This document shows positions 15,225-23,631 of a stretch of 38,317 nt of DNA, piece by piece (the stretch's first letter is position 1; each line of letters opens with the position of its first letter). The stretch comes from Oscillospiraceae bacterium (GTDB taxonomy: Bacteria > Bacillota > Clostridia > Oscillospirales > Oscillospiraceae): the NCBI GenBank assembly GCA_017398685.1, contig JAFQFH010000069.1, positions 1 to 38,317 of the forward strand, read 5' to 3'. Both the position numbers and the translations under genes were made by a program. The notes below the pieces were generated by a model, which saw only the letters and a program-made list of their open reading frames with translations, searched no databases and had not been told where the DNA came from.

Positions 15225-15703
15225 TGGGGCAGATGATACGGGAAATTTGCCTTGTGTCAATAATATGTTCTGTTGCCTGTAATCTCGCGCCGGCGGGTGC
15301 GGTAAAAAGCATAATGAGAATATGCTGCAGCGTGGTGCTGATGCTTCTCATTATAAATCCACTGAGCGAGTTTGACTTTGAGTTATATGCAAACTCTCTG
15401 GCCAGATACAGGGAACTGGAGGAACAGATGAACCTTGATGCCGAAAACAACAAACAAAGACTGAACAGACTTGTAATAGAGGACGAATACAGAACATATA
15501 TTATGGACAAAGCAAAAGAAAATGGCTTGGAGCTTATAGATGTACATATCGGATTGGAATGGAGCTCCCAGGGATTTTGGATACCATGCGAACTTACACT
15601 TATGTCGCACGAAAAGGCTGGAAAAATAACGGATTTTTCGAGGATTATGGTCCGGGAACTGGGAATAGGTGAGGAAAAAATCATATGGCAGCGTCCAAAC
15701 TGA
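15224..15703 (+). CDS. spoIIIAF: Stage III sporulation protein AF
   Basis: Two N-terminal membrane helices (residues ~6-25 and ~28-45, ending at LLIINPLSEFDF), a coiled-coil-like linker, and a C-terminal domain of about 75 residues related to the ring-building domains of secretion systems. The 159 residues are slightly short for the family. It overlaps spoIIIAG by 19 bases, so the two are co-translated. Confidence 0.9.
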   Translation: MGQMIREICLVSIICSVACNLAPAGAVKSIMRICCSVVLMLLIINPLSEFDFELYANSLARYRELEEQMNLDAENNKQRLNRLVIEDEYRTYIMDKAKENGLELIDVHIGLEWSSQGFWIPCELTLMSHEKAGKITDFSRIMVRELGIGEEKIIWQRPN

Positions 15704-16005
15704 AAGATATCCTTGAAAAATATAAATATCCCATAATAATGCTGACTGTTGCCGGGGCATTATTGCTTTTTCCGACAGGAACAGAGGCGAAAAGTCCTGC
15801 ATCGGATGAACAGCTTTGCTTTCAGGATATTCTTTCCTCCACTCAGGGTGTTGGCAGAGCCTTGGTGCTTATATCTGAAAATGGGGTAGTAGTAAGCTGC
15901 GACGGAGCATCAAATGCAAAAGTACGTCTGGATATTATCCGCGCCGTCAGCTCATATACTGGATTTAGCTCAGATAAGATAACGATATTGAAAATGGAAA
16001 AATAA
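15685..16005 (+). CDS. spoIIIAG: Stage III sporulation protein AG, unusually short
   Basis: SpoIIIAG forms a large ring in the channel between the mother cell and forespore membranes. This copy has only 106 residues, about half the B. subtilis protein (~229). The membrane helix (YPIIMLTVAGALLLFPTG, residues ~15-32) and both ends of the ring-building motif remain: DILSSTQGVGRALVLI and the C-terminal ASNAKVRLDIIRAVSSYTG plus DKITILK. The long insertion that in B. subtilis builds the beta-triangle between the two halves appears to be missing. The frame is intact and overlaps both neighbours (19 bases upstream, 1 base downstream), so it looks like a real compact form, not a broken gene. Confidence 0.85.
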   Translation: MAASKLKDILEKYKYPIIMLTVAGALLLFPTGTEAKSPASDEQLCFQDILSSTQGVGRALVLISENGVVVSCDGASNAKVRLDIIRAVSSYTGFSSDKITILKMEK

Positions 16006-16571
16006 TGTTTAAGGGAGGGCTTTTGCAAAGTATGAAAAGCAGGAAAAGAAATATCACGATGGTGGCGGTGCTGATGTTCGTATGCGCGGCTGTAGCGCTC
16101 AACTGGTCCTACAATAACCGCTGGGGCAATCCGGACGCAGAAATGGTAACAGCTGAAGATGAAGCGATGATGAACGCAAACGCCGAACTGGATGAAAGTG
16201 CACCCGTGTCCGGTATGGAATACTTTGCCGAAGCCAGGCTTACACGGCAGGTATCCAGAGATGAAGCGCTGGAGCTGCTGCAAACTGCCGCTGCGGCAGA
16301 AACTGCGTCACAGGAAACTATAGACAGTGCAATGAATGCGATCTCTGCCATGGCAACCAGCTCCATGCAGGAGGCGCAGATAGAAAATCTTCTGATTGCC
16401 AAGGAGTTTTCAGACTGTGTAGTTTATATTGGCAATGAGGCTATTACTGTTGCAGTACCAGCCCCGGAGGAAGGGCTTAGTGAGGAAGCTGTGGCAAGAA
16501 TAACGGATATAATCTGCAATGAAACCACTTTTGAGGCTTCACAGCTGAGCATTATAGAAGTTAAAGGATAA
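16005..16571 (+). CDS. spoIIIAH: Stage III sporulation protein AH
   Basis: Partner of SpoIIQ across the forespore septum. One membrane helix lies near residues 20-35 (MVAVLMFVCAAVALNWS), then a variable acidic linker and the C-terminal YscJ/FliF-like domain from about residue 70 (AEARLTRQVSRDEALELLQ through LSIIEVKG). The start is unclear: ATG 16005 overlaps the spoIIIAG stop (TAATG), but the strong AAGGGAGGG at 16011-16019 points to TTG 16023 or ATG 16032. This is the last gene of the operon; inverted repeats follow. Confidence 0.92.
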   Translation: MFKGGLLQSMKSRKRNITMVAVLMFVCAAVALNWSYNNRWGNPDAEMVTAEDEAMMNANAELDESAPVSGMEYFAEARLTRQVSRDEALELLQTAAAAETASQETIDSAMNAISAMATSSMQEAQIENLLIAKEFSDCVVYIGNEAITVAVPAPEEGLSEEAVARITDIICNETTFEASQLSIIEVKG

Positions 16572-16602
16572 AAGAATATCTCTGTAAAATGAATTCTGAC
16601 AT

Positions 16603-16642
16603 GAAATACTTCGGTATGCATCTGCGTATACCGAAGTATTTC
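16603..16642. repeat. Perfect 15-bp inverted repeat after spoIIIAH
   Basis: Arms 16603-16617 and 16628-16642 are perfectly complementary around an 10-base spacer. Neither strand has a T-tract after it, so it is not a standard terminator. It could protect the 3' end of the spoIIIA mRNA or be a protein-binding site. Confidence 0.7.
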
Positions 16643-16677
16643 AGCATGTAAAAAGCAATACCGACTTTTTATTAAAA

Positions 16678-16722
16678 CCGCGGAAAAGTTCTGTTGTACA
16701 GACTTTACTGCGGCTTTGCTTT
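16678..16722 (+). terminator. Possible terminator of the spoIIIA operon
   Basis: An imperfect stem (16678-16693 with 16699-16713, one bulge and two mismatches) with loop TTGTA, followed by CTTTGCTTTAT. The T-tract is interrupted, so it may be weak. Confidence 0.45.
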
Positions 16723-16823
16723 ATATCCGGGGCGGGCCTTGTCCTCTCAGGCTTTGCTGTTACTTGGTTTTCTCACTCTGCTGCATGGTTTTCTGACAGG
16801 CTCTTTTATATATGCATTAAAAT

Positions 16824-16852
16824 TTGAATATTTAATCTTTATTTTTTATCTA
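16824..16852 (+). promoter_or_regulatory. Candidate sigma-A promoter for the asp23-recN operon
   Basis: TTGAAT at 16824-16829 and TATCTA at 16847-16852 with a 17-base spacer, in a very AT-rich stretch. TAAAAT at 16861-16866 is an alternative -10 without a good -35. Confidence 0.5.
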
Positions 16853-16894
16853 TATCGTGGTAAAATACCCTGAATGAATTTTGGAGGTTTTACC

Positions 16895-17257
16895 ATGGGT
16901 GAAAATTATATACGTTGCCTTGAAAAAAATGGCAGCATCAATATTTCAGAAGAGGTTATTTCCGGCATAGTCAAAGCTGCGGTTATTGAGCTTGATGGCG
17001 TATCCGGACTTTCCAACACCTCCGGCGCAGAGCTTGTGGAACTTATTGGCATTAAAAGCTCTGCAAAAGGTATCAAGATCCGCTTTGTGGACGGCAAGGT
17101 CATTGTTGATACCATAATAAACGTTACTTATGGCTGCAACATTATGGAAGTTGCAAAGAATGTTCAGGAAAAGGTTTTCAATGTGGTTCAGGCCGCAACC
17201 GGACTTGATAACATTGAAGCCAATGTTCACGTTTCCGGCGTGGCTTTTGAAAAGTAA
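16895..17257 (+). CDS. Asp23/Gls24 family envelope stress protein
   Basis: A 120-residue Asp23/Gls24 (YqhY-like) protein. Typical features are GSINISEEVISGIVKAAVIE at the start, the middle VDGKVIVDTIINVTYGCNI, and the end VQAATGLDNIEANVHVSGVAF. GGAGG at 16883-16887 is 7 bases from ATG 16895, which fixes the start. In B. subtilis yqhY sits between accC and nusB and affects fatty acid synthesis; here the neighbour nusB is kept. Membrane-associated or cytoplasmic role not resolved. Confidence 0.9.
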   Translation: MGENYIRCLEKNGSINISEEVISGIVKAAVIELDGVSGLSNTSGAELVELIGIKSSAKGIKIRFVDGKVIVDTIINVTYGCNIMEVAKNVQEKVFNVVQAATGLDNIEANVHVSGVAFEK

Positions 17258-17273
17258 GCACGGAGGATATCTT

Positions 17274-17744
17274 ATGACCAGATCAACCGCCAGAGAGATC
17301 GCAATACAGCTGGGTTTTGCTGCTTCTTCCAACGCCGCTGAGCTTGATGAGCTTCTTGATACTTTCTTCTCTCAGGAGCATTATGAAAGCCTTGCAGAGG
17401 AAGATGAACTTTTTTCCCAGCGCCCTGATAAAAAACAGATGGAGTATATACGCCGTCTCACCACACTTGTAAGAGAGAATTTAAGTGAGATAGACGGTTT
17501 TATAGAGAGATATTCCAAGGGCTGGAAGGTGGAGCGCATCTCCCGTACCGCTTTGGCTGTTCTCAGATGTGCTATCTGTGAAATACTTTATATGGATGAT
17601 GTTCCTGCCTCCGCTGCCATCAATGAAGCTGTAGAGCTTGCCAAAGGCTATGATGAACCGGACACTGTTTCCTTTATCAATGGTGTTCTCGGCGGCTTTA
17701 TGAGGGGCGAATTTCCCGGAAATACTGAAAGCGCCGGAGAATAA
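17274..17744 (+). CDS. nusB: Transcription antitermination factor NusB
   Basis: NusB pairs with NusE (S10) on boxA RNA during rRNA antitermination. This 156-residue all-helical protein has the conserved C-terminal part ERISRTALAVLRCAICEILY and SAAINEAVELAKGYDEPD followed by FINGVLGG. The N-terminus TRSTAREIAIQLGF is the RNA-contact helix. GGAGGATATCTT precedes ATG 17274. It lies 16 bases after the Asp23-like gene and 3 bases before xseA. Confidence 0.95.
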   Translation: MTRSTAREIAIQLGFAASSNAAELDELLDTFFSQEHYESLAEEDELFSQRPDKKQMEYIRRLTTLVRENLSEIDGFIERYSKGWKVERISRTALAVLRCAICEILYMDDVPASAAINEAVELAKGYDEPDTVSFINGVLGGFMRGEFPGNTESAGE

Positions 17745-17747
17745 CTG

Positions 17748-18959
17748 ATGGATGCACGCACATTTACTGTTACAGAGCTTAACAACAGAATAAAGGATAT
17801 TTTTGACCTTGATCCTGTACTTGCAGATGTGTGTGTCAGGGGTGAGCTTTCAAATTACAAGGTCTATCCTTCCGGGCATCATTATTTTACTTTGAAGGAT
17901 GCGGAGAGCAGTATCAGATGCGTCATGTTCAAAAGCAGTGCGTCCAAGCTCCGTTTCCGTCCTGAAAGCGGAATGGGGGTTACGGCCTTCGGGCGCGTCT
18001 CCGTATATCCGCGAGACGGTGCCTATCAGCTTTATTGTACTGGTATTATACCCGAGGGCGCAGGAGATTTGCAGCTTGCTTTTGAGCAGCTTAAAAAGAA
18101 GCTTTCCGAGGAGGGCCTCTTTGACACCAAATACAAAAAGCCGCTGCCGCGCTTTCCTGAGAAGATTGCAATTATTACTTCCTCTGCCGGAGCGGCAGTG
18201 CACGATATGATCCGTATTCTTAATCACCGCTGGCCGCTGACAAAAGTGTTGCTTTTACCGGTGCGTGTTCAGGGTGTTGAGGCGCCGCCGGAAATTGTTG
18301 GTGCAATTAAGTATGCCAACGAGTTTAAGGTGGCAGATCTTATTATCACAGGCAGAGGTGGCGGCTCAATTGAAGATCTGTGGGCATTTAATGATGAGCG
18401 CGTGGCCAGGGCAGTTTTTGCCTCAGAAATTCCGGTTATATCCGCAGTAGGTCATGAACCGGATGTGACTATATGCGACTATGTGGCTGACTGCAGGGCA
18501 TCAACACCATCAAATGCAGCAGAGATTGCGGTTCCGGATATGAATGAGTTTTACGATATTTTGTCTTCATACTCTGCACGGACACTTCAGTCAGTGAATA
18601 AGAGTATCTTGACACGACGTGAGAAGCTCGAGGCTATATCGTCTGCCAGAGTAATTACAGACCCTTCCGCATCTCTCGATAACCGCCGTATTTCCCTTGA
18701 CCACACAAGGGATCGGCTTGTTTCTCTGCAGGAAAACATTCTTGGTGAAAAAAAGGGACAGCATATAAGGCTGGCTGCCGCTTTGGATGCGCTGAGCCCC
18801 TTGAAGGTTCTGTCCCGTGGCTATGCTATTGTGAGTTCATCTGACAGGAAAAGCATTAAAAGCGCCGGGGAACTCATTGCAGGAGATAAAATTTCACTCA
18901 GATTTTCCGATGGCGGAGCGGAGTGTACAGTAGATAATGTGAGCACAGAAAAAGTGTGA
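17748..18959 (+). CDS. xseA: Exodeoxyribonuclease VII large subunit
   Basis: Catalytic subunit of the ATP-independent single-strand exonuclease ExoVII. It has an N-terminal OB-fold (residues ~1-100, with GELSNYKVYPSGHHYFTLKD split around the strands), then the nuclease core with ITSSAGAAVHDMIRI, GRGGGSIEDLWAFNDE and AVGHEPDVTICDYVAD, followed by a coiled coil that recruits many XseB copies. 403 residues is normal. The gene ends 8 bases before xseB. Confidence 0.95.
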   Translation: MDARTFTVTELNNRIKDIFDLDPVLADVCVRGELSNYKVYPSGHHYFTLKDAESSIRCVMFKSSASKLRFRPESGMGVTAFGRVSVYPRDGAYQLYCTGIIPEGAGDLQLAFEQLKKKLSEEGLFDTKYKKPLPRFPEKIAIITSSAGAAVHDMIRILNHRWPLTKVLLLPVRVQGVEAPPEIVGAIKYANEFKVADLIITGRGGGSIEDLWAFNDERVARAVFASEIPVISAVGHEPDVTICDYVADCRASTPSNAAEIAVPDMNEFYDILSSYSARTLQSVNKSILTRREKLEAISSARVITDPSASLDNRRISLDHTRDRLVSLQENILGEKKGQHIRLAAALDALSPLKVLSRGYAIVSSSDRKSIKSAGELIAGDKISLRFSDGGAECTVDNVSTEKV

Positions 18960-18967
18960 GGACAAGT

Positions 18968-19201
18968 ATGGCTACTAAGAAATTGAATTTTGAACAGTCT
19001 ATCCAGCGTCTCGACGAGATAGTCAGGCATCTTGAAAAGGGCGATATGCCTTTGAGTGACTCGCTTTCTCTCTTTGAAGAGGGAACAAAGCTTATTTCTG
19101 CATGCACAGCAATGCTGGATGAGGCAGAACAGAAGGTAGTTAAGCTGAAAAAGGGAGCCGACAGAAACCCTGTTGAACTGCCCTTCGAGGACGAGGATTG
19201 A
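18968..19201 (+). CDS. xseB: Exodeoxyribonuclease VII small subunit
   Basis: A 77-residue helical protein with the XseB signature: LNFEQSIQRLDEIVRHLEKG, then LSLFEEGTKLISACTAMLDE and an acidic tail. ATG 18968 gives the canonical N-terminus; GTG 18956 would overlap xseA and lacks support. XseB wraps around the XseA coiled coil. One base separates its stop codon from the ispA start. Confidence 0.95.
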   Translation: MATKKLNFEQSIQRLDEIVRHLEKGDMPLSDSLSLFEEGTKLISACTAMLDEAEQKVVKLKKGADRNPVELPFEDED

Positions 19202-19202
19202 T

Positions 19203-20072
19203 ATGACTCAGATTGAATATAAACAATTAATTGAAAATGAACTGGAAAAATGCTTTGCCGGAGCGGAGAAGCTGCCACAGGCGGGATTGGCCGAAGCAAT
19301 GAATTACAGCCTCCTTGCGGGAGGAAAGCGCATACGCCCGATGCTTGTGCTTGAATTTTGCCGCATCTCCGGAGGAGACATCAGGGAGGCGCTTCCTGTT
19401 GCCTGTGCTGTTGAGATGCTTCATACCTACAGTCTTATCCACGATGATCTTCCATGCATGGATAATGACGAGCTCAGACGAGGCAGACCCACAAACCATG
19501 TGGTATACGGTGAGTGTACCGCGGTTCTGGCGGGAGACACTTTGCAGGCTGAAGCCTTTGGCAGCATATTGAGATCTGCACTTGCACCGGAGCGCAAGGC
19601 TCGGTGTGCAGAGATACTTGCAGATGCCGTGGGACTTGACGGTATGTGTGGTGGACAGTATCTGGACATGGTAGGTGAAGGAAAAATACTTACCGAGCAG
19701 CAGCTTACCGACATCAACAGCCGCAAGACAGGCGCTCTTCTCGTGGCGGCGTGCCAGATGGGCGTTGCGGCGGCGGGTGGAAGTGAAATCCAGCTTGATG
19801 CCGCAGGTCATTTTGGTGCAGCTGTTGGTCTTGCTTTCCAGATCAGGGACGATATGCTGGATGTCCTGAGTACCGATGCGGAGCTTGGTAAGCCTGTTGG
19901 CTCAGATGCTCAGGAGAATAAAAATACATATATGGCTCTTATCGGTGAAGACGGCTGCCGCAGTACGGTTGAAAAGCTTACGGAGTTTGCCGCCGGTGTC
20001 ATAAATGAGGCCTTCACAGATACAGACTTTCTCAGCGAGCTTGCCCATTCCCTTGCCGTGCGCAAGAATTGA
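19203..20072 (+). CDS. ispA: Farnesyl diphosphate synthase (polyprenyl synthetase)
   Basis: Condenses DMAPP and IPP to GPP and FPP. Both Asp-rich motifs are present: the first as DDLPCMDNDE after HTYSLIHDD, the second as RDDMLDV. GGKRIRPML is the IPP-binding region and GQYLDM is also seen. The 289 residues suit a short-chain synthase, and the residues before the first motif (MLHTYSLI) fit C15 product. It is next to dxs, so prenyl-chain supply genes cluster here, with ispH elsewhere in the window. Confidence 0.93.
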   Translation: MTQIEYKQLIENELEKCFAGAEKLPQAGLAEAMNYSLLAGGKRIRPMLVLEFCRISGGDIREALPVACAVEMLHTYSLIHDDLPCMDNDELRRGRPTNHVVYGECTAVLAGDTLQAEAFGSILRSALAPERKARCAEILADAVGLDGMCGGQYLDMVGEGKILTEQQLTDINSRKTGALLVAACQMGVAAAGGSEIQLDAAGHFGAAVGLAFQIRDDMLDVLSTDAELGKPVGSDAQENKNTYMALIGEDGCRSTVEKLTEFAAGVINEAFTDTDFLSELAHSLAVRKN

Positions 20073-20110
20073 CAGGCCGGTTTTCCGGTTTAAGACAGAG
20101 GGGATAATAT

Positions 20111-21949
20111 TTGAGCATATTAGAGAGAATTAATTCTTCGCAGGATATAAAAAAGCTGGATTATACCGAGCTTTACCCGCTTTGCGAAGAAATACGGAGC
20201 TTTTTAATTGATAATCTTTCAAAAACCGGCGGTCACCTTGCTTCCAATCTGGGAACGGTCGAGCTTACGGTTGCTCTGCACCGTGTTTATGACAGTGAGC
20301 GCGACCGGATAGTCTTTGATGTAGGACACCAGTGTTATACCCATAAGATTATTACCGGACGCAGAGATGAATTTTCCACACTAAGGCAGTATGGTGGGCT
20401 TTCCGGCTTTCCCAAGCCCTATGAGAAGCTTGACGATGCTTTTATAGCAGGACATTCATCTACCTCTGTGTCTGTTGCCAGCGGTATGGCAAGGGCCCGC
20501 ACCCTGATGGGTGAGGACTATGACGTGGTTGCGATAATCGGCGACGGGGCCATGACGGGTGGACTTGCTTACGAGGGCCTTGAAGACGCCTCTTCCCATG
20601 GTGAACCCATGGTCATAATTCTCAATGACAACAATATGTCCATAAGCCCCAATGTGGGTGGCATGTCCCATCATCTTAATTCTCTCAGATACAGGGTAGG
20701 ATATATTACATTCAAGCGTATATACAGAGCTGTTTTCAAGAAAATGCCGCGGCTTTATGACTTTAACCACAAGATAAAGGAGTGGCTTAAGTCCTGGCTT
20801 TTATATGGGAATACCTTTATTGAGATGGGCTTTGAATATATAGGCCCGGTGGACGGACACAATGTGTCCGCCCTTGAATCTGCTTTGAAACTTGCAAAAG
20901 ACCTTGGGGAGCCGGTCATAGTGCATGTTGTGACCCAGAAGGGCAAGGGCTGCAAATATGCAATGGAGCATCCCGACAAGTACCACGGCGTTGGACCCTT
21001 TGACCCGGCAACCGGTGAGCTTAAAGCCTCCGGTGAGAGCTTTTCTGATAAGTTTGGACAGTATTTGTGTGAGTTTGCTGAAAGAGACGAGCGAATTGCA
21101 GCAATTACTGCCGCCATGTGTGATGGTACAGGACTAAACTGCTTCCATGAAAAGTTTCCCAAGCGCTTTTTCGACATTGGTATTGCCGAGCAACACGCAA
21201 CCGCAATGGCAGCTGGTATGGCCAAACAGGGTATGCTTCCGGTGTTTGCCGTGTACTCCAGCTTTTTGCAGAGAGCTTATGATATGCTTATCCACGATGT
21301 TTCGCTGCAAAATCTCCATGTGGTCTTTGGTGTTGACAGGGCCGGACTGGTGGGTAATGATGGCGAAACCCATCATGGTGTATTTGATATTTCTTATCTA
21401 TGCAGTGTCCCGGGTATGACCGTCCTTTGCCCTGCAAGCTTTGATGAACTGCATGATATGATGGAGCAGGCATTTTTTGAAATAAACGGACCCGTGGCCA
21501 TAAGATACCCAAGAGGAACTCAGGGTACATATAAGATGTCACATCTGGAGAATGAATATATTCTCAAAGAAGGCCGGAACATTACTCTTGCAGCCTACGG
21601 TACCATGATTAATCAGGTTCTGGCAGCGGCTGAAGAACTGGAAGCGCGCGGTATCAGTGCCGAGGTAGTTAAAATTGCAGCGGTGAAACCCAACGATTTC
21701 AATCTTACGCTTTCATCTATCGGGAAAACCGGAAGGTTTCTCATGGCAGAAGAGGTTTGCAGCTGCTCCTGCGTAGGCGGGGAGATTCTGTCTCTCTGTG
21801 CCCAAAAGGGGATTGAGTTGAAAGCAGCTGAGCTTATCAACCTTGGCGAAGGTATTGCGCCTCACGGCACAGTTTCTGAGCTCATGAGAGACTTTTGCCT
21901 GGACGCCGCCGGGATATCGGCTGCTGTTGAGAAGATTTGTTGTAAATAA
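20111..21949 (+). CDS. dxs: 1-deoxy-D-xylulose-5-phosphate synthase
   Basis: First enzyme of the MEP pathway: pyruvate plus glyceraldehyde 3-phosphate to DXP, with thiamine diphosphate. Visible are FDVGHQCYTHKIITGR, the ThDP/Mg motif GDGAMTGGLAYEGLEDA with NDNNMSISPN, the catalytic Glu in GIAEQHATAMAAGMA, and GVDRAGLVGNDGETHHG. The start is TTG 20111, supported by GAGGGG at 20098-20103; the next residues SILERINSSQDIKKL fit the family. 612 residues is typical. It follows ispA by 38 bases. Confidence 0.96.
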   Translation: MSILERINSSQDIKKLDYTELYPLCEEIRSFLIDNLSKTGGHLASNLGTVELTVALHRVYDSERDRIVFDVGHQCYTHKIITGRRDEFSTLRQYGGLSGFPKPYEKLDDAFIAGHSSTSVSVASGMARARTLMGEDYDVVAIIGDGAMTGGLAYEGLEDASSHGEPMVIILNDNNMSISPNVGGMSHHLNSLRYRVGYITFKRIYRAVFKKMPRLYDFNHKIKEWLKSWLLYGNTFIEMGFEYIGPVDGHNVSALESALKLAKDLGEPVIVHVVTQKGKGCKYAMEHPDKYHGVGPFDPATGELKASGESFSDKFGQYLCEFAERDERIAAITAAMCDGTGLNCFHEKFPKRFFDIGIAEQHATAMAAGMAKQGMLPVFAVYSSFLQRAYDMLIHDVSLQNLHVVFGVDRAGLVGNDGETHHGVFDISYLCSVPGMTVLCPASFDELHDMMEQAFFEINGPVAIRYPRGTQGTYKMSHLENEYILKEGRNITLAAYGTMINQVLAAAEELEARGISAEVVKIAAVKPNDFNLTLSSIGKTGRFLMAEEVCSCSCVGGEILSLCAQKGIELKAAELINLGEGIAPHGTVSELMRDFCLDAAGISAAVEKICCK

Positions 21950-21962
21950 TTCTGGAGATTGA

Positions 21963-22757
21963 ATGAAGAAAATCAGATTGGATCAGCTTGTGTTTGATCT
22001 TGGCCTGACCGAGAGTCGTGAACGGGCAAAAACCACCATAATGGCTGGCAATGTCTTTGTCAACGGACAAAGGGCAGATAAGCCGGGGATGAGCGTAATG
22101 CCCGATGTGGAGATTGAGCTGCGCGGTAATGCGCTGCCTTTTGTAAGCCGTGGTGGTTTTAAGCTGGACAAGGCTTTGAAAGTTTTCCCCATAGAGGCAA
22201 AGGACAAGGTCTGTATTGACTGCGGTGCATCCACAGGTGGCTTCACGGATGTTCTTTTGCAAAACGGTGCAAAAAAAATATACGCAGTTGATGTTGGTTA
22301 CGGACAGTTGGCGTGGAAGCTTAGAAATGATGAGCGAGTCGTCAACCTGGAACGAACCAACCTGAGATACGTGACAACGGAGCAGATACCGGAATTGCTT
22401 GATATGGCGGTAATGGATGTTTCCTTTATCTCCATAAAGCTTGTTCTTCCGGCTGTCAAGTCTTTGCTGAAAACCGGGGCAGATATTGTGTGTCTTATCA
22501 AGCCACAGTTTGAAGCCGGCAGGGAACAGGTGGGCAAAAAAGGTGTTGTACGTGACCTGGAAGTGCACAAGGAAGTTATAAATTCAATTCTTTCCTTTGC
22601 ACCGGAGATAGGTCTTACGGTCAAGGGGCTTGACTTCTCGCCCATTAAGGGACCGGAGGGGAACATAGAATATATCTGTCACCTGGTAAACCGTGTTGAG
22701 GACGCGGCTGAGATAGATGTGGACAGTGTTGTAGCCGCGTCACATGCGGTGCTGTGA
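21963..22757 (+). CDS. tlyA: TlyA-family rRNA 2'-O-methyltransferase
   Basis: S4 domain (RLDQLVFDLGLTESRERAK) followed by an FtsJ-like methyltransferase core. The SAM site is DCGASTGGFTDVLL, and the K-D-K-E tetrad can be placed at GGFKLDKAL, AVMDVSFISI, CLIKPQFEAGRE and KGPEGNIEY. TlyA methylates a cytidine of 16S (C1409) and in some species 23S (C1920) rRNA. 264 residues is standard. The tlyA-nadK-argR-recN order is usual in Firmicutes. Confidence 0.93.
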   Translation: MKKIRLDQLVFDLGLTESRERAKTTIMAGNVFVNGQRADKPGMSVMPDVEIELRGNALPFVSRGGFKLDKALKVFPIEAKDKVCIDCGASTGGFTDVLLQNGAKKIYAVDVGYGQLAWKLRNDERVVNLERTNLRYVTTEQIPELLDMAVMDVSFISIKLVLPAVKSLLKTGADIVCLIKPQFEAGREQVGKKGVVRDLEVHKEVINSILSFAPEIGLTVKGLDFSPIKGPEGNIEYICHLVNRVEDAAEIDVDSVVAASHAVL

Positions 22758-22767
22758 GGTGTAATTG

Positions 22768-23616
22768 ATGATAGCGATCTGCCCTAATCCATTCAGGGAC
22801 ATTGACCTTGAGCTGACAAAAAAAGCTTTAATGCTTTTAAATAATGAGGGTTTCAGAACGGCCGTATGTCCTGTTTTTGCCGAGGATCAGCCTGATATAA
22901 TTCCGGTGGATATGCCAGTAGAGAAGCTCATTGATGTTATTTCCGACTGCCGTCTTGTTATTGTCATAGGTGGGGACGGGACAATGCTTTCGGTTGCACG
23001 CACCATACATGATTTTGAGGTACCCATTCTTGGCGTCAATCTTGGCACCAAGGGCTTTATGGCCACCATTGAACCAGAAGAATTAGAGCTTATTGTAAAA
23101 GCTGCAAAAAACGAGGATGTGGAAATCAGCTGTCGTATGCGGCTGGATGTAAGGCTTTTACGCGATGGTCAAACCATATACACCGACTCTGCCCTTAATG
23201 ACGCTGTAATCCACGGCTACGGCGATTGTATCAAGCTTACAGCCAGCTGTGAGGGTGATGTTATTACCGAGTTTTCAGGAGATGGAATAATAGTTGCAAC
23301 GCCAACGGGCTCTACCGGATATTCCATGTCTGCCGGCGGCCCCATTGTGGAGCCGGACGCAGAAAACTTTATAATCAGCCCGATATGTGCCCATGTAATG
23401 GGTGCGCGTTCCTTTGTCCTGGCGCCGTCAAGGCATATCAGCGTTAAGACCCAGAAGCTTCACGGCAGGAAGGCATATCTGTCCGTAGATGGAAATTGGG
23501 TGCAGGACCTTCTGAACGGCGATATATTGGAAATCAAACGCTCGGGCCAAAGCACCAGAATGGTGGATATGGGACGAAAAAGCTTTTATGAAATAGCTTA
23601 CGAGAAGCTTACTTGA
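22768..23616 (+). CDS. nadK: NAD kinase
   Basis: Phosphorylates NAD to NADP. The catalytic GGDGTML motif is at about residues 71-77, followed by LGVNLGTKGFMA, the NDA motif in ALNDAVIHGYG and the Gly-rich TPTGSTGYSMSAGGPIV. ATG 22768 is preferred over TTG 22765 because GAGGTG is ~6 bases upstream. The length (282) fits. It starts 10 bases after tlyA and is translated in the same operon. Confidence 0.95.
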   Translation: MIAICPNPFRDIDLELTKKALMLLNNEGFRTAVCPVFAEDQPDIIPVDMPVEKLIDVISDCRLVIVIGGDGTMLSVARTIHDFEVPILGVNLGTKGFMATIEPEELELIVKAAKNEDVEISCRMRLDVRLLRDGQTIYTDSALNDAVIHGYGDCIKLTASCEGDVITEFSGDGIIVATPTGSTGYSMSAGGPIVEPDAENFIISPICAHVMGARSFVLAPSRHISVKTQKLHGRKAYLSVDGNWVQDLLNGDILEIKRSGQSTRMVDMGRKSFYEIAYEKLT

Positions 23617-23631
23617 AACGGAGGCCATACC

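Larger units (their letters stand above)
16572..16894. other. 323-base intergenic region with hairpins and a promoter
   Basis: The only gap over 300 bases. It holds the perfect inverted repeat at 16603-16642, the possible terminator at 16678-16722, a stretch (16730-16800) with several short GCCT/AGGC repeats that I cannot assign to an RNA family, and the promoter of the next operon at 16824-16852. I found no convincing ORF in it. Confidence 0.6.

Noticed and set aside
20073..20095. Short CCGG-TTTT-CCGG inverted repeat between ispA and dxs as a terminator
   Set aside because: The stem is only 4-6 bp without a proper T-tract, and the gene order suggests that transcription continues into dxs.
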